Below, one piece after another: positions 1 through 8,580 of a stretch of 64,000 bases of DNA; position 1 is the first letter of the stretch, and each line of letters begins with the position of its first letter. A program made the position numbers and the translations under genes. The notes below the pieces were generated by a model. That model was not told the DNA's origin. It saw only the letters and a list, made by a program, of their open reading frames with translations, and ran no database searches. Source of the stretch: Moheibacter lacus (GTDB taxonomy: Bacteria > Bacteroidota > Bacteroidia > Flavobacteriales > Weeksellaceae); the NCBI RefSeq assembly GCF_014042165.1, contig NZ_JACDZE010000001.1:704595-768594 (forward strand), given 5' to 3'.

Positions 1-2
1 AC

Positions 3-1823
3 AGCATCCCACCAGCAATCATTGAAAGAATAGAAGTTTACAAAGGTGTGGTCCCTGGATATTTGGCAGATGATGCACTCGGCGGTGCTATCAACGTTAT
101 TTTGAAAAAAGGTGCTAAAAACAGATTGAATGCTTCTATTTCTTATGGTTCTTTTAACACCACTCAGAGCAATGTCAATGGATTGTACCGAGATGAAAAA
201 TCGGGTCTGACATTTAAAGCTTCAGCTTTTATGAATTATTCCGACAATGATTATGAAGTTTGGGGTGATAAAATTTACAATATTTTACCAAATGGTCAAT
301 ACGAATACATCACAGCCAAAAGATTTAACGATGCTTTTCGTTCCAACGGAAGTGTAGTTGAATTAGGTTTTACAGAGATGAGTTGGGCCGATAATTTTTT
401 TATCGGTTATACAAGGTCAGAATTATACAATGAAATCCAACACGGACAATTCATGACCATCCCTTACAAAGGACGATTTAACAGAGCCAACAACGATGCT
501 TTCAGTTTGACTTATAATAAAAAAGACTTATTTACCAAAGGTTTAAACTTCAATGTTCATACGGTATATGGTGAAAGAAACACTGAAACAGTAGACACGG
601 TAAAATGGAATTATAATTGGAATGGTGAAATCACATTGGATTTGAACGGGAATCCTATATTAAGGCCAAACGGTGCGCAGCAAGGAGCCCCTACGATGGC
701 CAACATCAACCGGAAAAACACTTCTATCCGAGCAGGAATTAATTATGAAATCAATAAAAATCATCGGGTTTTTCTAGACCATTCCTTTAACAATGTCGAT
801 CGCGTGGACGATGATTTGATCAGAACGGTTCTGGAAAGAAATTACATGGCAACCAGAGAAATGCAAAAAAACATTTCCTCATTGACTTATGAATTCAGGG
901 CATTTCAAGACAAATTAAAACTCACTGCATTTGGTAAATATTATGACCAAACTTTGTCCAGGATGAATCCCACAAATCAACTCATAGACGGTGTACCGAC
1001 CAGAGTAGAAGACGTAAAAAGTCGGAATATCAATACAACGGGTTATGGTGGTGCAATTTCCTATTTGGTAGCACCAGCGGTAAGTATTTTGACTTCAGCA
1101 GAAAGAGCAGTTCGATTGCCTTCTGAGAACGAAGTCTTTGGAGATCCATCTGAAAACATAGAAGAGAACGTAAACCTAAAACCGGAAATCAGCAACAATT
1201 TCAATTTAGGATTTAAAATAGGTCCTTATAAATTATCCAATCATAAAATCGCCTTATCAGCCAATGGTTTCATACGAGATACAAGAGACAGAATTGCACC
1301 ACAAGTTCAGTCCAGTTTAAATTCTAACTTACAAACACTTCCTTTTGAAAACCAAGGAAAGACAAAGTCCATAGGATTTGATGCTGAACTAAATTACACG
1401 TTTAAAAGAAACCTGAATATCATCCTAAATGCAACCAAATTCGACCTGACTTATAACAGTTCTGTTGACAAAAGAAAGGTCCCAAATGAACCGACTTTTG
1501 TGCTCAATGGTAACGCCCAATATTCATTCAAAAACCTGATCGGAAAAGGATCTCAGTTAAATCTATATTATCATGTGATGTGGGTTGACAGTTTTCTTTA
1601 TTTACAAAAACCTTATGAAAATGTAAGCGGATATGACCGGTTTTATATTCCGGAACAATTCATCAATGACGCAGGTTTGAGCTATGTATTTCCAAACAAG
1701 AAATTCATACTAAGTTTTGATGCTAAAAACATCTTCAACCAACAAGCTTTTGACAACATGGCTGTTCAAAAACCCAATAGAGCATTTTATCTGAAACTAA
1801 ACTATCAATTAAATAATTTATAA
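3..1823 (+). CDS. TonB-dependent receptor, 5' end outside window
   Basis: Outer-membrane ligand-gated channel that takes up a substrate using TonB energy. The reading frame is open from base 3, so the gene begins before the window. The first residues read SIPPAIIERIEVYKG and then LGGAINVILKKG, the typical end of the TonB plug domain. The rest is a beta-barrel rich in alternating aromatic strands, with the receptor motif around LPSENEVFG and LKPEISNNFNLGFK and a terminal strand ending FYLKLNYQLNNL. The N-terminal plug, TonB box and any carboxypeptidase-like domain are missing. The next gene follows after 16 bases and encodes a DUF4374-type lipoprotein, a pairing often seen with siderophore or metal-chelate receptors. 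Family is certain; the substrate is not known. Confidence 0.93.
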   Translation, partial: SIPPAIIERIEVYKGVVPGYLADDALGGAINVILKKGAKNRLNASISYGSFNTTQSNVNGLYRDEKSGLTFKASAFMNYSDNDYEVWGDKIYNILPNGQYEYITAKRFNDAFRSNGSVVELGFTEMSWADNFFIGYTRSELYNEIQHGQFMTIPYKGRFNRANNDAFSLTYNKKDLFTKGLNFNVHTVYGERNTETVDTVKWNYNWNGEITLDLNGNPILRPNGAQQGAPTMANINRKNTSIRAGINYEINKNHRVFLDHSFNNVDRVDDDLIRTVLERNYMATREMQKNISSLTYEFRAFQDKLKLTAFGKYYDQTLSRMNPTNQLIDGVPTRVEDVKSRNINTTGYGGAISYLVAPAVSILTSAERAVRLPSENEVFGDPSENIEENVNLKPEISNNFNLGFKIGPYKLSNHKIALSANGFIRDTRDRIAPQVQSSLNSNLQTLPFENQGKTKSIGFDAELNYTFKRNLNIILNATKFDLTYNSSVDKRKVPNEPTFVLNGNAQYSFKNLIGKGSQLNLYYHVMWVDSFLYLQKPYENVSGYDRFYIPEQFINDAGLSYVFPNKKFILSFDAKNIFNQQAFDNMAVQKPNRAFYLKLNYQLNNL

Positions 1824-1839
1824 AATCAAAAGGCACATC

Positions 1840-3192
1840 ATGAAAAAAAATCTTTTTAGAATTCTAAATTGCACTTTTGTTGCAGGGTTTATAGCATTGG
1901 CCGTAAGTTGTAGTGATGACGACAATGGAAATGCAACCATAGAACCACCTATCACGGAAGGAAGATGGATCACCATAGCCGGAGCAGTTCACGATGAAAC
2001 ACCGGGCGACGGAAACGGAGGAACTATCCTTTATGCCATCAGCAAAGAAAACGCAAAAGACCCTTCAAAATCTTACAATGTTTTTGAAAATGGTCATGCA
2101 GTAAACTCATTTAGAACCGCTCGTTTACAATCTTCATTAGATGGAACTACGATCTTCAACGTAGCCTATGGTGGTGATAATGGTGGCGAATTTTACAAAT
2201 ACCAAGTAAATGGAGGACAAAACTTCGTTCAAACAGGCGGTGTTGTGAATATTTCTCAGTACGTAGGAACTGCGCCAAGATGGGTAAAATTAATAGACGA
2301 TGACCAAACCGGAGTTGCAGGAACGATTGCCAACGCAGAAGTGGTTACCAATATAGATGGTTCTTATGCTTACACAAGAGGAACAGCTACAGTTGTGAGC
2401 ATCGATATGGAAAACGTATTGATTTCAAATACAGGATCTTTTGAAGTTCCATTGACACCAGAAGAAGAAGCTTTGGGTCACTACATTTGGAGAATCGATG
2501 GTAGTACTTTGAACCAAGCAGGAAACAAAATCATCATCGGTACTTGGATGCGTAAAACCGATCCGGCAACCGGACAAAATGATACAAGCGAATTCCAAAA
2601 ATTGGGTGCAAAATCAATCGTTTTGGATTATCCTTCATTGAGCAATCCACAAGTGATTACCTCTACCCAAGGATTTGGTGATACTTCCGGATACCGTTAT
2701 TGTAACAACATTTTAGCAAATGACGGATACGTTTACCAATCTACACAAAGAGAAAGAACTGGTGGTTCAAAAATCATCAGAATCAATTCAAATAACCAAT
2801 ATGACAATTCTTATGTATTCAGTTTGGATCAGGCATTGGGCATTACCAATTCTTATATTGAAAATTGGAAATACGTCGGAAACGGAATCGCTTTGGTGAT
2901 GTATTCTCATGAAGGTTCTGTTGTTTCAGCAGCTTCTGGACAACCACAGAGCTTTTTGGCACGCGTAGACCTAAATGCAAAAACGGCTACTCAATTGCCA
3001 TTGGATTATGACGTGGACATGTATTTCTTCCAGTACCAAGGATTTGTAGTGGATGGATTTGACGTGTATGTAGCTGGAGCTCCGGTTGGAAAAGACGGAT
3101 TTATCTACATCATCAACAGCCAAACAGGTGCAGTAACCAAAGGTGCAAAATTGATCAACACGCCAGGAAACCACTTCATGGGCGCTTTCTAA
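1840..3192 (+). CDS. DUF4374-type lipoprotein, receptor partner
   Basis: Predicted surface or periplasmic lipoprotein of 450 residues. A lipoprotein signal ends at LAVSC (Cys24), followed by SDDD. Acidic residues right after the Cys are the Bacteroidota signal for export to the cell surface. The body looks like a beta-propeller-type fold with repeated glycine-rich strands, and I assign it by resemblance to DUF4374. It lies 16 bases after the receptor and is followed by a strong terminator, so the two form the end of one operon. DUF4374 genes commonly sit beside TonB-dependent receptors for iron chelates; a role in binding or releasing the substrate is inferred from context only. Confidence 0.82.
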   Translation: MKKNLFRILNCTFVAGFIALAVSCSDDDNGNATIEPPITEGRWITIAGAVHDETPGDGNGGTILYAISKENAKDPSKSYNVFENGHAVNSFRTARLQSSLDGTTIFNVAYGGDNGGEFYKYQVNGGQNFVQTGGVVNISQYVGTAPRWVKLIDDDQTGVAGTIANAEVVTNIDGSYAYTRGTATVVSIDMENVLISNTGSFEVPLTPEEEALGHYIWRIDGSTLNQAGNKIIIGTWMRKTDPATGQNDTSEFQKLGAKSIVLDYPSLSNPQVITSTQGFGDTSGYRYCNNILANDGYVYQSTQRERTGGSKIIRINSNNQYDNSYVFSLDQALGITNSYIENWKYVGNGIALVMYSHEGSVVSAASGQPQSFLARVDLNAKTATQLPLDYDVDMYFFQYQGFVVDGFDVYVAGAPVGKDGFIYIINSQTGAVTKGAKLINTPGNHFMGAF

Positions 3193-3213
3193 ATAGTTGA
3201 AATAGAAATAATT

Positions 3214-3247
3214 AAAAAGGAACTGATCTGATCGGTTCCTTTTTTTA
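3214..3247. terminator. Bidirectional intrinsic terminator
   Basis: Hairpin aaggaactgat / atcggttcctt with a 3-base loop, preceded by an A run and followed by TTTTTTT. It can end both the rightward receptor operon and the leftward dxs transcript, which converge here. Confidence 0.85.
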
Positions 3248-3276
3248 TTTAGTAATATTTAAATAAAGATTTGTAA

Positions 3277-5040
3277 TTAAATCAAGCCCAATAATAACTC
3301 CAAAATCCCCTCTTCATCCAAACCAATTTCCTGTTCCAATTCTTCTATGGAAGCATGTTCGATAAACTCATCAGGATAACCTTTTCTGATGATTTTTCCT
3401 TTAAAATCCTTTTCCTGTGCATATTCCAAAACTGCATCGCCAAATCCGCCGTTCAGGATTCCGTCTTCAAAAGTGATGATAGTTTGATATTGACTAAATA
3501 TTTGGTCGAGCATTGATTTGTCGAACGGTTTACAAAAAAGGAATTTGTAATGACCATATTTTTCTTTAAAGCTTATTTCACCCAAAACATTTTGAATTCT
3601 TTGGCCTATAGTTCCGAAAGTCAGAATGGCGACTTCATTTCCTTTTTTTAACTCAATTGCTCTTCCGATTTCAATTTTCTCAAAGTTAAATCGGCTGCTG
3701 AGCTCTGTCGAAACATCGGCATCAGAATTCCCTTTCGGGAAACGAATGGAAAAAGGCGATTCGGTAAATTGAGCTGTATAAAGTAAATTCTGAAAATCTT
3801 TGTCATCCATAGGTGCGGAAACGATCATATTGGGAATGCTTCGCAAAAATGCAATATCAAAATAACCGTGATGCGTCGCACCGTCTGTTCCGACCAATCC
3901 GGCGCGGTCGATGCAAAAAACAACGGGCAAATTTTGCAAAGCCACATCATGAATCACCTGATCGTAAGCACGTTGCAAAAAAGTCGAATAAATCGCCATA
4001 TAAGGAACCATTCCCTGAGTCGCCAAACCGGCAGCAAAAGTCACAGCGTGTTGTTCTGCAATTCCAACGTCGATGACACGCTTTGGAAATTCAATTTTTG
4101 CTTTTACCAAATTGCTCCCCGTGAGCATCGCAGGCGTGATTGCCAGGATATTCGGGTTTTCTCGCATCAAATCAGCAATCGTTTCACCAAATATTTGTTG
4201 GAATGAAATTTTGTTTTGTACGGATTTAGAAATTTCTCCGGTTGCTTTGTTAAATTTCCCCGGCGCATGCCATTTGACCTGATCAGCTTCTGCTTGCGTA
4301 TATCCTTTTCCTTTTGTGGTTTTGATATGAAGAATTTTTGGGCGTCGGATTTGTTCCAATTCTTCAAAAGCTTTGAACAATTGATCAAAATCATGACCAT
4401 CCACTACGCCTTTATAATGCAGTCCGAAATCTTCAAAAACCGAATGATTTCCCCCATTTTCCAATTGAAAAAAATGTTCTTTCAACGCACCAACCGATGG
4501 ATCGATCCCGATCGAATTGTCATTCAAAATGATCAAAACATCCAAATCTGTACTTCCCAAATGATTCAAACCTTCTAACGCCATTCCCGACACGATGGAT
4601 GCATCTCCGATGACCGCAATGTGTTGGTTTAGATTTCCTTGTAATTGATCGGCAATCGCCATTCCTATAATGGCTGAAATAGAAGTCGAAGAATGACCAA
4701 CTCCAAAAACATCAAATTTACTTTCAGTTCGAGTGGGGAATCCGGCGATTCCATCCAATTGGCGAAGCGAATCAAAATGATCTTTTCTTCCGGTCAGAAT
4801 TTTATGCGGATAACATTGATGACCTACATCCCAAATCAATAAATCTTCGGGTGTTTGGAAAAAATAATGCAATGCGATGGTCAATTCTACAACGCCCAAA
4901 CCCGCACCCAGATGTCCGGGTTTGGCAGAAAGAGTTTCGAGAATGAATTCGCGCAGCTCCACCGCCAACTGCGGCAAAACTTCTTTGGGTAAGCTACGTA
5001 AATCTTCAGGAGATTGAATCTTTGGTAAAACTGGTTTCAT
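3277..5040 (-). CDS. dxs: 1-deoxy-D-xylulose-5-phosphate synthase
   Basis: Condenses pyruvate and glyceraldehyde-3-phosphate, using thiamine diphosphate, as the first step of the MEP isoprenoid pathway; DXP also feeds thiamine and pyridoxal synthesis. Visible motifs: WDVGHQCYPHKILTGR near residue 70, the thiamine-diphosphate site GDASIVSGMALEGLNH with NDNSIGI, the catalytic Glu in GIAEQHAVTFAAGLA, the DGATHHG loop, and the C-terminal transketolase domain. At 587 residues it is somewhat shorter than the 620-640 of the E. coli type. It starts at ATG and is divergent from the DUF3109 gene with a 70-base gap; it converges on the receptor operon at a shared terminator. Confidence 0.96.
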   Translation of the reverse strand: MKPVLPKIQSPEDLRSLPKEVLPQLAVELREFILETLSAKPGHLGAGLGVVELTIALHYFFQTPEDLLIWDVGHQCYPHKILTGRKDHFDSLRQLDGIAGFPTRTESKFDVFGVGHSSTSISAIIGMAIADQLQGNLNQHIAVIGDASIVSGMALEGLNHLGSTDLDVLIILNDNSIGIDPSVGALKEHFFQLENGGNHSVFEDFGLHYKGVVDGHDFDQLFKAFEELEQIRRPKILHIKTTKGKGYTQAEADQVKWHAPGKFNKATGEISKSVQNKISFQQIFGETIADLMRENPNILAITPAMLTGSNLVKAKIEFPKRVIDVGIAEQHAVTFAAGLATQGMVPYMAIYSTFLQRAYDQVIHDVALQNLPVVFCIDRAGLVGTDGATHHGYFDIAFLRSIPNMIVSAPMDDKDFQNLLYTAQFTESPFSIRFPKGNSDADVSTELSSRFNFEKIEIGRAIELKKGNEVAILTFGTIGQRIQNVLGEISFKEKYGHYKFLFCKPFDKSMLDQIFSQYQTIITFEDGILNGGFGDAVLEYAQEKDFKGKIIRKGYPDEFIEHASIEELEQEIGLDEEGILELLLGLI

Positions 5041-5080
5041 TATGAAATTGTAAAATTACACAAAACCCAAATAAACGACT

Positions 5081-5088
5081 TATATTTG
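5081..5088 (+). promoter_or_regulatory. Bacteroidota -7 box TATATTTG
   Basis: Exact match to TAnnTTTG, 22 bases before the start of the DUF3109 gene. No clear -33 TTG lies at the usual distance. Confidence 0.6.
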
Positions 5089-5110
5089 TGCGTCAATAAA
5101 AACGAAATTT

Positions 5111-5704
5111 ATGTTTCAAATTGGCAATACCCTTATTTCTGAAGAAATTCTTTCTGAAGAATTTGTCTGCAACCTGAGTAAATGCAAGGGAATTTGTTGT
5201 GTGGAAGGTGACGCCGGAGCGCCACTAAATGATGACGAATTGCCCATTTTAGATGATATTTATGAAGATATCAAACCTTATCTGCGTCCGGAAGGCATAG
5301 CTGCTATTGAAAATTCAGGAAAATATGAACGCGATGTGGATGGCGAATGGGTAACTCCGCTGGTAAATGGAAAAGAATGTGCTTATGTCATTTTTGATGA
5401 AAAAGGCATTACCAAATGTGGGATAGAAAAGGCCTATGAAGATGGTGTTGTAGATTATAAAAAACCGATTTCATGCCATCTCTATCCGGTCAGGATCAAA
5501 GAGTACAAAAAATTTACTGCCGTCAATTACCATGTTTGGAGTATTTGTTCAGATGCATGTGTATTTGGAAAAGAACTGAAAGTAAATGTGGCTCATTTCC
5601 TGAAAGATGCTTTGGTGAGAAAATTTGGACAAGAATGGTATGATGACCTTTTAAAAATAGACCAAGAATACCAAGAGCGAAAGAAAAAGAAAAAATGGTT
5701 TTAA
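5111..5704 (+). CDS. DUF3109 family protein, cysteine-cluster
   Basis: Protein of 197 residues in a conserved family of unknown function. The N-terminal cluster has Cys20, Cys25, Cys29 and Cys30 (CNLSKCKGICC), with more cysteines in ECAYV, KCGIE, ISCHLYP and WSICSDACVFG. The arrangement resembles YkgJ-type zinc- or iron-sulfur-binding cysteine proteins, so metal binding is likely but not shown. The C-terminus is lysine-rich. It has its own promoter box, and the next gene starts 23 bases downstream, so co-transcription is probable. No enzymatic role can be given. Confidence 0.88.
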   Translation: MFQIGNTLISEEILSEEFVCNLSKCKGICCVEGDAGAPLNDDELPILDDIYEDIKPYLRPEGIAAIENSGKYERDVDGEWVTPLVNGKECAYVIFDEKGITKCGIEKAYEDGVVDYKKPISCHLYPVRIKEYKKFTAVNYHVWSICSDACVFGKELKVNVAHFLKDALVRKFGQEWYDDLLKIDQEYQERKKKKKWF

Positions 5705-5727
5705 CCTTACTTAAATTATACTAAAAT

Positions 5728-7401
5728 ATGATTCAAAATATAACCCGAGCTAGACAATCAACTACAGCCATCGACCGACTATACATCACCATGCGGCATA
5801 TGTTTCACCGCGGAAACTATCGCCCAACCGGTCATTCCGGCAAAATGATTCAAGATTTATTGTTACAATTAAATCCTGAGATTTACGGCACCATGGCCGA
5901 CCAGGAAAAAGTAGAACTCAATGGATTGCTTTATGTGCTAGACAGGCTTCCAGATGGGATTACAGAAACGCCCTATATCAATTTCACATCCAATGAAGGT
6001 GTAGATTTCACCAAATTCAAACCCATCATTCCTCCTAAAAGAAGAAGGGTCTGTTATCGGGTGGACGAAGACCAAATGAACATCGAAGTCACGCGTGGAC
6101 GATCTGAAATTTATGATACCATGACGCATTTGACCTTTTTGTACAATGAGTCTGATAAAATACGTGCCAAATCTTTCCACAAACAAACCCAGAAACCCAA
6201 TCGGGTTTGGGGAAAAATTGAACAAATTGCGCTGAGCGAAAGCAAATTATCTGTTAAAGACAGAGATATAGCTTTGATGCATCTTTCCACTATTTTGGGC
6301 AGGTCTTATAACGAAACCCAAATCGCCTATAAATATTTCAGCACTGAAACGGACAAAGACAAATTCTTCAAAATCATCTATTGGATGGGCAAAACCTCAC
6401 AAGAAGATTTGCTCGGTATCAAAAGAAGAGAAATCATGTTCTCACCCATTTTACGCGAAAGAATCGGACACCATATCGTAGGAGAAAAATGGGCCAATAC
6501 GATCAAAAAGGCATTGGTCGAACAGAATTTGATCCATCGACCACTGCACATCATCAGCGCCAATATGCACAGTGTTTCCAATATGCTCTATGCTTTTGAT
6601 GCGCTAGAAAAGAATTTTTCCACTTCAGAAGAATTTGATTTGTATAAAGCCCTTTCATCCAGTAAAAGCAAATCGCTCAGAGAAACGGTTCAGAATTATT
6701 CTCATAAAAATGGACTGACTTTTATTCCGGACTCATCAGGAACCAACATCGACGTCCAAATCATCGATCTAGAAAACGTAAAATTGAAGAACACCGCTTT
6801 TTCAGATGTCAAAGCAAGTTCAGGAGATGTCATTTTGGTGATGGATTATGCTTTTGGCGAACAAGCTTTTGAGAGCATGGACGAATTATTAAAACCTTAT
6901 AAAACCAAAAGCTCCAGCATCATGATGAATGTCGCTTCTGTTTCCATCATGGGGAAAGCCGGGATACTTTGTGGTAAAAAAGGAGATATCATGATCCCAA
7001 CTTCACACATCGTGGAAGGACCCACAGATAATTATGTCATTAAAAATGAATTCAAAACAGAAGATTTCAAAGGAAATCGTTTGGGAGTTTTTGAAGGACC
7101 AATGGTGACCGTTTTGGGAACTTCACTCCAAAACAAAGATGTTCTGGAATATTTTAAAAACTCATCATGGAAAGCCATAGGACTGGAAATGGAAGGTGGT
7201 CACTACCAAAAAGCCATTCAAATCGCGTCACAAATTCGTCATCATATTTCTCCTGATGTAAAAGTGATGTATGCTTATTATGCTTCTGACAACCCATTGG
7301 AAACCGGTAGCACCTTGGCTTCAGGCGGTTTAGGTTTGACAGGCGTAAAACCCACCTACTTGATCACAAAAATGATTTTAAAGAAAATCTTAAACGCTTA
7401 A
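5728..7401 (+). CDS. Uncharacterised Bacteroidota protein with phosphorylase-like C-terminus
   Basis: Cytosolic-looking protein of 557 residues without signal peptide or membrane segment. I recognise it as a conserved family of Flavobacteriia without assigned function (possibly DUF6909, from memory). The C-terminal ~150 residues carry KKGDIMIPTSHIVEGPTDNY near 415-435 and GLEMEGGHYQKAI with Glu487 and Glu489. These resemble the phosphate/ribose-side and purine-side motifs of NP-I nucleoside phosphorylases. The N-terminal 380 residues are basic and helical with no motif I know. It follows the DUF3109 gene by 23 bases and its stop overlaps the stop of the convergent His-rich gene by 4 bases. 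The phosphorylase link is inferred from motif pattern. Confidence 0.7.
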   Translation: MIQNITRARQSTTAIDRLYITMRHMFHRGNYRPTGHSGKMIQDLLLQLNPEIYGTMADQEKVELNGLLYVLDRLPDGITETPYINFTSNEGVDFTKFKPIIPPKRRRVCYRVDEDQMNIEVTRGRSEIYDTMTHLTFLYNESDKIRAKSFHKQTQKPNRVWGKIEQIALSESKLSVKDRDIALMHLSTILGRSYNETQIAYKYFSTETDKDKFFKIIYWMGKTSQEDLLGIKRREIMFSPILRERIGHHIVGEKWANTIKKALVEQNLIHRPLHIISANMHSVSNMLYAFDALEKNFSTSEEFDLYKALSSSKSKSLRETVQNYSHKNGLTFIPDSSGTNIDVQIIDLENVKLKNTAFSDVKASSGDVILVMDYAFGEQAFESMDELLKPYKTKSSSIMMNVASVSIMGKAGILCGKKGDIMIPTSHIVEGPTDNYVIKNEFKTEDFKGNRLGVFEGPMVTVLGTSLQNKDVLEYFKNSSWKAIGLEMEGGHYQKAIQIASQIRHHISPDVKVMYAYYASDNPLETGSTLASGGLGLTGVKPTYLITKMILKKILNA

Positions 7402-7652
7402 TGGAGGTGTTTTTTCTTTTGTCCGGGCGCATGGCGTTTGGCTGATTTTTCGCCATGATGTTTTTTCACATGACCGGGCGGATGATGTCCAAGACGTTTG
7501 TCGTGATGTCCATCTGACCTATGGTGCGGATCATGTTTGGAATGAGGTGGTTTGGGATGTTTCGGATGATGTGGAGGACGTCTGTGCGGTGCGCATGCGG
7601 TCAACAAAACGGCCACTAAAAACAATCCCAAAATTGATTGTAATTTTTTCAT
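7398..7652 (-). CDS. Small histidine-rich lipoprotein
   Basis: Lipoprotein of 84 residues. The signal peptide ends with lipobox LLTAC (Cys20). The mature part is almost only His, Pro, Lys, Arg and Gly, with 18 histidines in about 64 residues, many as HH pairs. This predicts an unstructured, strongly basic, metal-chelating tail held in a membrane; binding of zinc, nickel or copper is possible but unproven. It converges on and overlaps by 4 bases the preceding gene. No exact promoter box is seen upstream. The clear lipoprotein signal supports it being real, and the low complexity prevents family assignment. Confidence 0.72.
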   Translation of the reverse strand: MKKLQSILGLFLVAVLLTACAPHRRPPHHPKHPKPPHSKHDPHHRSDGHHDKRLGHHPPGHVKKHHGEKSAKRHAPGQKKKHLH

Positions 7653-7710
7653 ACTGAATAAATTTACATAATCTTTCGAAAAATTGTGCCAAAATTTTAA
7701 CGAAGCCTTT

Positions 7711-7718
7711 TACCTTTG
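7711..7718 (+). promoter_or_regulatory. Bacteroidota -7 box TACCTTTG
   Basis: Exact TAnnTTTG match 17 bases before the S1/P1 nuclease start codon. A TTG at 7684-7686 lies roughly where a -33 element would be, though slightly far. Confidence 0.6.
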
Positions 7719-7735
7719 TTGGAATTTTTTACCAA

Positions 7736-8524
7736 ATGAAATCAATACCATTTTATTTCGCTATTTTGTTTATTCTAATTTCAACTCCGGCATTTGGATG
7801 GGGAACGACCGGACACCGCATCGTTGCAGAAATTGCGGAAAATCATTTGAACTGCAAAGCCAAACGGCAAATTCATAAAATCATCGGCGAACAAAAATTG
7901 GCTTATTGGGCCAATTGGCCTGATTTTATAAAATCAGATCCCAACTGGAAAATGGCAGATTCATGGCATTATATCAACTTTCCGGGCGGTATGAATAGAA
8001 ATCAATTTGATTTGGAATTAAAAAATTCTTCCGATGAAAATTTATACAAACGGACGCTAATTCTTTTAGACGAATTAAAAAACCACCAAAATCTTTCTTT
8101 GGAGAAAAAACAGGAAAACCTGTATTTCTTGCTTCACCTCATCGGCGATGCGCATCAACCACTTCACATAGGGAGAGAAGAGGATTTGGGTGGAAATAAA
8201 ATCGAAATCGAATGGTTCAGAAATCAGACCAATCTTCATTCGCTTTGGGACACAAAACTCATCGACCATCAGCAATACAGTTATACGGAATATGCTGAGG
8301 TTCTGGATGTTTATGATAAGAAATTCAATGAAAATCTGATAGAAGGAGATTTAGGAGATTGGTTGTTTGATTCCTATCAAAAGTCGCAAATAATTTATTC
8401 GGATGTAAAATCAGGTGATAAACTTTGGTACAATTACAACTACGAAAATCTGTCGATTTTAGAAAATCAATTGTTAAAAGGCGGACTTCGGTTGGCAAAA
8501 GTTTTGAATGAGGTTTTTGGATAA
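7736..8524 (+). CDS. S1/P1 family zinc-dependent nuclease
   Basis: Secreted single-strand nuclease/3'-nucleotidase of 262 residues. A signal peptide is cleaved after STPAFG, leaving Trp as the first mature residue (WGTTGHR). In the P1 family this N-terminal Trp ligates the tri-zinc centre. The other ligands are visible: His in GHRIVAE, Asp in NWPDFI, His in SWHYINF, HLIGDAHQPLHIG, and LHSLWDT. Length fits the family. It would degrade extracellular or periplasmic RNA and DNA for nucleotide salvage. It is followed 56 bases later by tdk, a functional match with nucleoside salvage, although tdk has its own promoter box. Confidence 0.93.
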   Translation: MKSIPFYFAILFILISTPAFGWGTTGHRIVAEIAENHLNCKAKRQIHKIIGEQKLAYWANWPDFIKSDPNWKMADSWHYINFPGGMNRNQFDLELKNSSDENLYKRTLILLDELKNHQNLSLEKKQENLYFLLHLIGDAHQPLHIGREEDLGGNKIEIEWFRNQTNLHSLWDTKLIDHQQYSYTEYAEVLDVYDKKFNENLIEGDLGDWLFDSYQKSQIIYSDVKSGDKLWYNYNYENLSILENQLLKGGLRLAKVLNEVFG

Positions 8525-8565
8525 ATTTATGGAGTTGAAATAAAAAAATCTCCATTCTAATTGTC

Positions 8566-8573
8566 TAACTTTG
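8566..8573 (+). promoter_or_regulatory. -7 box TAACTTTG directly before tdk
   Basis: Exact TAnnTTTG match ending only 7 bases before the tdk ATG, so the transcript would have a leader of a few bases or none. Confidence 0.6.
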
Positions 8574-8580
8574 CTTTTCT

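Noticed and set aside
3813-4578. Several plus-strand open frames within dxs
   Set aside because: They lie opposite a well-conserved gene, have no start context or recognisable motifs, and their composition is that of a reverse-complement shadow.
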